Assembly: GCF_000972845.2 (NCBI RefSeq)
Contig: NC_040022.1
Location: 6,912,979 to 6,976,978, forward strand
Length of the DNA: 64,000 nt
Direction of reading: 5' to 3'
DNA from: Larimichthys crocea
Lineage: Eukaryota > Chordata > Actinopteri > Sciaenidae
How positions within the stretch are numbered: position 1 is the stretch's first letter; every line of letters starts with the position of its first letter. The notes beneath the pieces are model-generated. The model worked only from the letters and a program-made list of their open reading frames with translations. It was not told where the DNA came from and ran no database searches. The position numbers and the translations under genes are program-made. Below, in pieces: positions 58,901 through 64,000 of the stretch.

Positions 58901-61900
58901 TCCAGCGAATCCTTGAAGCCTCGAGGTTTGATGGTAAAAGTGCGATTCTTCTCTTTGGGGCAAGCACGCAACTGAACCTCCACGCTGAATGACACCTGAA
59001 GAGGAGGAAATGTGTCTTTGTGACAATCTGTATGTTTAGATATCAAATGTGCATGTCAGCTTGTCAACTGAACACGTACTGTGTCTCCAATCTTGAGGCC
59101 AGAACAGTGCCTAACCCCAGGTATGACTTCCTCATTTAGGCAGGTGGCATTGAAAGAGAGACTCAACTCTTCTGGGACATCAAGTAGCTCCAGCTCTATT
59201 TTAGAGCGGATTTTCTGCTCAACATGAAGTTATTTATCAGAGATTACAGTATTATTACAGTTTAATTGTGTCACACTTTTTCCACAGATGAGATAGATTA
59301 CACCAATTTGTGTGTTAAACCTATTAAAATCCTTACCTCATAAGCCTCCTTAATGAGCTGAATAACATTACCAGAGTCATCGGACAGTGTTCCCACAGTT
59401 GTGCCTGGAATGAGCTGACTGTACGCCTGGAAAGACAGATATGGCAGCAAAATGATGAAAAGTTTTTTTTTTTATTAGTTTTTTTTTTTTATATGAATAA
59501 CCTAAACAAATTAATGCTGTGGCACAAGCAGTGTAGTTTGTTTACCTTGTAGAGTGGCTCCACATAGGCGGTGACAGCAAAAATTAAATTTATATTGTTT
59601 TCAGACATTTTATCTGTCATGAGCGCCAATGAGGGATAGTCCTGGGAGACATAGGAAGCAAAATGTTTTCATTGGAAGTAAGTTCTGTCCAACAACTCAG
59701 AAATTATTAAAAATCAAAGTGAATTACTGATGTACTTAAATGTCTGTCTTTACCAGGACAGTAGATTTGTTATAATTGTTGTCATTATCAAGATGACATT
59801 GTCCATCATTAGGTTGGACAATTCCAGCTATACGTCCATCCAGAGCGATGTGAGTTTTGGCATCAGTTGTGAATACCAAAAGGTGTGAAGCATCCGCACG
59901 CCATCCAATCTTCTCCTAATGATGATGGACACAGAAATAAATATGACTGGTAAAGAAAAGACTAATATGTATGTATGCGCACACTCAGTTTTCTAAGTCA
60001 GTGAGCATGTGTATGTGTATCTGTATTTGATTACATTTCCATACCTTACACACCACAGCCTGCATGACAGCATCAAATCCACCCTCTGGAGCATCTCTAT
60101 TTCTAGACACCTGCTGCTTCCCCACCTCCTCAGTGAAGCGAGCTACCTTCTCTGTCAGTGACAGCACATTCTTGAATCCGAATTGAGCCTTGCATGTAGT
60201 ATGAATTCTGTATATTGAATAGGTGAATGGGGATAGGAAACCATTGAAGAAGAAAATTTATTTCAAGTTGTTAATCACAAGTGGACTGACCTTTTTATAA
60301 TTTCTAACACAAATATACCCCACACAACACCTACTGTAGACAAGGGTTTTCCACTGCCTCTGGAGGATAGGTGTACATGTAAGGGGATGTAGTCTTGTCC
60401 ACAAAGGCTCCAAACCCCATGCGTAATTTGCTTGTTTTTTTGGCCATGGTCGCGGCAAGCTCATTACCCAAGGTGCGAAGGCGAGCTAAATCATCCTTCA
60501 TTGAATAGGAAAGATCCATCAGATAGTAGAGGTCCACTGGGTAATCCTCCACCTGCTTTACTGACACACTGAACCGCTTGGCATCACCTAGGAGGAAAAG
60601 AGTGGATGGCCCCAGAGATGGAGGAATGCGTGGTAGATTGAATTAGATTTGTGTCATTAAACCTTTCATGTGAAAAAGTACATGTACAACAATAGTAATT
60701 GTCTTAAAGTTGCCAATGCATGGATTTGGTCTTGTAGCAGTGTTGTTCACATCTGGTCTTACATTGTTGATGTCTGATTGGATGTAAAAGTACCTGGTCT
60801 TAGTGTTATACTGAGTTTCTGAGGCCTTAGCTGAGTAACATCATCAGCAGCTCCAGAGGCCTTAGCACTGAGCGGTGTGTCCTCTTGAATTGTCAGGGTG
60901 CTGGAGGGAAACTCCACAGATGCACTACTACACCCTCCATCCAACAGATTCTGCTTCAGGTCACAGCGGGATACACTGGATCCCCCCATTCCAAACTCCT
61001 GAAACAATCACATGCAATCTATTAGGCACTCAAGCAGATGACAAGTTAATAAATCAGCATTACAAAAAAAATCTATTAAAAATGCTACCTAGGTTAGCAT
61101 TTATAAAATGATGTTGATTTTCCATCCAATAACAAACTCAGCTATCCCAAGTACAGCCAACACCCATGTTCGTCTTAATTTTAATCTCATTAGTTCAGAA
61201 GCTGCAGTGTATGAGTGTGTGAAAGAAAAACTATCTATAGTGGATGACAGCACAAAGAATGTTGTTGGGAAATGAGGTTTCTGTTGTAACTTGCTGCACT
61301 GAGTAATGACTAGGAGGAGACACTATGTGTATGTATCTGTTGGTGTTTTTACCTCCTGAGAGCACCATGCACAGTTAGGGTGAACAGCCAAGCACTGTTG
61401 ACAAGTGGCAACTCCTTGTGATGTGCAGATGTTGGAACCTGTGACAATTACACCAACAAGCAATGTAAGAAAACATGTTTCCTTTCCGAGCTAAAGAGAC
61501 ATAGATGATATCACTATCATGCAACTTTGTTTAGCATCCAGGAACACCATGGCCACCACAGGCAGTCTTTCACATGAGTAGCCTACTGTGCAATCATTTA
61601 AGTGTTTGATGAAAATTCGGTGCAGATAATAAATGATGCTAATCCTCAAGTCAACAAATGTATTAATTTCAAAACCTTTTCTAACTGTTATCTTATATGA
61701 CTTCCGGGTGTGGCTCACTAGAAGTTTACACACAGCAGTGACCAACGTTTCTGACACCTTCCTGAATGTGGGTTTAAAAAAAAAAAAACAGAGACATCAG
61801 AGAGACTATACTTGACTATATGAGGAAATGTAATAGATTTATTTTAAATCTTGAATGATTGCCTGAAATCATACCAAAAATTTTCAATTTATATCCAAAT

Positions 61901-62486
61901 TAATGGATATGGTCAAGAGTTCCTCAAGTGAGTTTTTAAAAAGATATTACAAATAATAGACTTGTAGAAAAGTCTGTCCCGTGTTTTATTCATTTATTTA
62001 AGTTTTGAGTTAATTGAGGAAATGTTAAACCATCAAAGCACATCCCCCATCATTTGCTGATGATGAAATGAATCTTGATTTTGCTTAGGAGGACCCCTAT
62101 CGCTTCATGGGAAACGCATCGCGACTATTTTTACTCCCATATAAGGAAAGGTGGTGAAAGCTCCAATGCAGCAGCACAAATACAACCAACAGTATCGCCC
62201 CATTCAAGTCAGCTAACATTAAATGATTAATATTTTATATAAATGTTAGAAACATATGAGAACATTATGTTGATTAACTGCTCATTAGTGTATGCACTGT
62301 GAATATCAACAGTTGGTGGTACCCTCAAAGATAACCCCACAAGTCGGGCGGAAACACCCCGAGGTCGCCTAAACAGGTGAAACTTTTCAAAGTAGCCACG
62401 GGAATAAAAGTGATCTTACCAAAAACGTTTGGTGCCGATGACAAACAAAGAAACAGTATCACCAGACGGTGTAAAAAAGTTCCCAT
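52854..62486 (-). CDS. itgb3: integrin beta-3, 15 exons
   Basis: This is the beta subunit that pairs with alpha-IIb or alpha-V to bind RGD ligands such as fibrinogen and vitronectin. Exons are 62420-62486, 61353-61438, 60794-60998, 60335-60587, 60045-60207, 59754-59915, 59546-59641, 59337-59426, 59080-59214, 58566-58995, 54756-54978, 53897-53997, 53536-53655, 53091-53257 and 52854-52919. They sum to 2364 nt and 787 aa (human 788), with all phases consistent. Domain order is signal peptide, PSI, hybrid, beta-I, I-EGF 1-4, beta-tail, membrane span and tail. The MIDAS is DLSYS. The tail has NPLY and NVAY motifs and ends in YRGN. Identity with beta-3 rather than beta-1 or beta-5 rests on CTSQGV...[23 protein letters not shown] segments and the TSTFTN tail. 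Exon 11 uses a GC donor. Confidence 0.96.
53091..53655 (-). CDS. itgb3: itgb3 exons 13-14: beta-tail domain, membrane span, membrane-proximal tail
   Basis: Exons 53536-53655 and 53091-53257. [19 protein letters not shown] is the beta-tail domain. The span runs about [20 protein letters not shown] and continues as [20 protein letters not shown]. The HDRREF segment carries the Asp that pairs with the alpha-subunit arginine in the resting state and the talin-binding start of the tail. Confidence 0.96.
53897..58995 (-). CDS. itgb3: itgb3 exons 10-12: I-EGF repeats
   Basis: Exons 58566-58995, 54756-54978 and 53897-53997 encode cysteine-rich I-EGF modules: [56 protein letters not shown] and [11 protein letters not shown]. 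The intron between exons 10 and 11 is 3.6 kb. The intron after exon 11 begins with GC instead of GT. Confidence 0.95.
54661..54707. repeat. perfect 18-bp inverted repeat with 11-nt loop in itgb3 intron 11
   Basis: GCTTTGTTTAGTGTGCTT (54661-54678) is fully complementary to 54690-54707. In the pre-mRNA the stem starts 48 nt after the GC donor. Confidence 0.93.
54754..54755 (-). other. non-canonical GC splice donor of itgb3 intron 11
   Basis: The exon ends AAAAAG and the intron begins GCAAGT, the strong context typical of real GC-AG introns. The next exon (53997) restores Arg-Lys-Cys-Val-Glu-Cys in frame. No GT in the neighbourhood keeps the frame. Confidence 0.85.
54979..58565 (-). other. itgb3 intron 10
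   Basis: 3.6 kb without a recognised exon or element. A TCTTCTCTTCTCT-type tract lies near 56910-56935. Confidence 0.75.
59080..60587 (-). CDS. itgb3: itgb3 exons 4-9: beta-I ligand-binding domain and hybrid domain
   Basis: Exons 60335-60587, 60045-60207, 59754-59915, 59546-59641, 59337-59426 and 59080-59214. The metal-ion site DLSYS is at about residues 144-148, followed by [67 protein letters not shown] and CSGLKIGDT. The specificity-determining loop between paired cysteines reads LQIHTT where the human protein has YDMKTT. Confidence 0.95.
60794..61438 (-). CDS. itgb3: itgb3 exons 2-3: PSI domain and start of hybrid domain
   Basis: Exons 61353-61438 and 60794-60998 encode [27 protein letters not shown] and [14 protein letters not shown]. 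The cysteine pattern is that of the plexin-semaphorin-integrin fold. The loop between CAWC and SRCDLK differs from the human one, which contains the Leu33 platelet-antigen site. Confidence 0.95.
62137..62146. promoter_or_regulatory. perfect CArG box (SRF site) in itgb3 intron 1
   Basis: CCATATAAGG matches CC(A/T)6GG exactly. It lies about 275 bp inside intron 1. Confidence 0.4.
62420..62486 (-). CDS. itgb3: itgb3 exon 1: signal peptide
   Basis: [20 protein letters not shown] with a strong Kozak context (GCC-ATG-G) and a GTAAGA donor in phase 1. An in-frame ATG 30 codons upstream (62576) would add a basic, non-hydrophobic extension. The downstream start was chosen because it places the hydrophobic core at the N-terminus. 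Confidence 0.88.
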
Positions 62487-62489
62487 GGC

Positions 62490-64000
62490 TGGAGAGTGTC
62501 GGAGCCGAACAGGCACGAGTCGTCCGTGTGTTCCCTGCGGACTTGTTCGCTTCGAAACTTGAACGCCTTTCCTCATTCTTCACTTGACTAAATACATGTT
62601 GGGTCATACAGCCTGGCCCCAGGATAGCTCACCATCCACTAATCACGGAACGGCTCGGTTCATGGCGTGTTGACACTAGTTCCTTACTGTTTGGTAACAT
62701 CTGAACAATTGAAGTAGTTTTCTATGAAATGATACAGTCTGCATAGATCAAACTCACGTTTTTTGAACATCATGCCACAATAAAACAAATCTATTTACGG
62801 CATATACATGAATCGTTTTCTTTATCTTCTGCACTCTCACTATTGCATTCACAGATTTTCACCTTTTTCCATCTATGAACAACTCCTCATTTTCCATTGT
62901 GAGTTGCACAATGGACAAAATAGTGGTATTGAACATTAATTATATGATTTTGTCATTTATGAGTGTAACACTATAAATTAGTTTATAACTGGGTCTGTAG
63001 TGGTAGAATATTTAAACTCAATTTACCGGGCTGCGGTTTTAAATACTGGCGATAGGCAGCCTTTTGGACACTTGCATGTACAGAGGTGTTTGGATTTTGC
63101 ACTTTGTGATTTGTTGCTTCAAATAAATGATGAAATAATGAGAAATTACTACAATAGTATTTCAACAAGAATAAAAGCCCTGCCTTATACTGGATTGAAA
63201 AGAGTCCAGCATATAACAGTTAATGCATAATCTGCACAAATGTGCATGTAATGTAAAGCAAAGTTCAAGAACCTGTCATGAAATGTGTGTTGTGTTCTTT
63301 TAGAACTCTAGGCTCAAAATCTATGTATCACCTCAAAGACAGACGACAGTTGAAAGTTGTAGCAGAACGACCCCTAGTGGGAAAATATATATAAAAGGAG
63401 TAATAGAGTGAATACAGGTGATAGTGATCAGAAGTCATTTCTTCATCTTTTAGGCTCTAAAAGGACAGACTTTGCCACAAGCTATTGCCGTAATATGCAT
63501 TCCCTAAACGGTTTATCCGAGCTCTTTCTCACTAATCTATTCTGATAAGTGGCTGCCTCGGAAAACCTCTTCCCATTCCACTGAATGATGGAGCATGTGG
63601 GAATTTGCCAGCTTCTAAAACAAGAAAAAAAAAGAAATAAAGAGAAAATGAGGCAGAAAATGGGATAAAAGCTAGGATTGCCTTCTAGAAATGAACTTTG
63701 GGAGGCATGTGATGGTGGTGTGTGTGGTGGGGTTTGTAGAGGCAGACAATGCTTCTTATCTCTGTACTTGTCCATTTATTGAATCTTTATCCCTGTGCCC
63801 TGCTCTTATTCTCCGGCTGGTTGCTAAGTTACTGCCACCCGTGTCCAAGAATTGCCGCTAGAAGAAATGACAGAAATAGAGAAATAAGTAGAAAAGCTAT
63901 AATAGTCAACTGTTCTGCTGGCATTAAGCTCTCTGTGTGGGTGGATGGTGCAGGTAATACACTGTGGGCAATCAAACTCCATCTCCACTATTGACTGATT
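62490..64000. other. itgb3: itgb3 5' flank
   Basis: The first 150 bp above the start codon should contain the 5'UTR and promoter; no TATA box is obvious. Further out, no gene is recognised, apart from a weak splice-compatible frame at 63537-63614 discussed in the findings. Confidence 0.5.

Overview
The window is nuclear DNA of a ray-finned (teleost) fish. It holds four intron-rich vertebrate genes, GT-AG introns, many (CA)n microsatellites, a tRNA-derived SINE and fish-type transposon debris. All four genes lie on the minus strand, head to tail. In order of transcription they are itgb3 (52854-62486), mettl2a (46471-49843), tlk2 (35216-44014, with a 5'UTR exon near 45103-45440) and mrc2 (10104-31606).

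I rebuilt the exons by hand from splice signals, reading phase and remembered human homologues. Each model closes in frame: itgb3 has 15 coding exons and 787 aa, mettl2a 9 exons and 365 aa, tlk2 20 exons and 699 aa, and mrc2 29 exons and 1474 aa. These lengths are close to the human proteins, apart from a shorter tlk2. The least certain parts are mrc2 exon 1, all UTR ends and promoter limits.

Layout: 1-7770 is non-coding sequence downstream of mrc2, with microsatellites and a SINE that has perfect target-site duplications. 7770-10103 is the probable mrc2 3'UTR. 10104-31606 is mrc2 (Endo180/uPARAP). 31607-34190 is intergenic and holds a decayed LINE. 34190-45440 is tlk2 with a CpG-rich promoter. 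46050-49900 is mettl2a. 49900-51370 is intergenic. 51370-62600 is itgb3 with its 3'UTR, and 62600-64000 is upstream DNA with no recognised gene.

The four genes do not form a pathway. METTL2A makes 3-methylcytidine in tRNA anticodon loops. TLK2 is a nuclear kinase acting on ASF1 in chromatin assembly. MRC2 is a collagen-uptake receptor, and integrin beta-3 is an adhesion receptor subunit. In mammals the MRC2 and beta-3 products both associate with the urokinase receptor, so co-expression is possible but is not shown here. METTL2A-TLK2-MRC2 is also the human 17q23 order; ITGB3 is further away on human 17q.

I found no undescribed multi-gene system. The most unusual signals are a GC-AG intron in itgb3 with a perfect 18-bp hairpin just inside it, two mutually exclusive hairpins in a mettl2a intron, a 111-bp mrc2 intron that is nearly half (CAT)16, and changed ligand- or calcium-site residues in mrc2 and itgb3.
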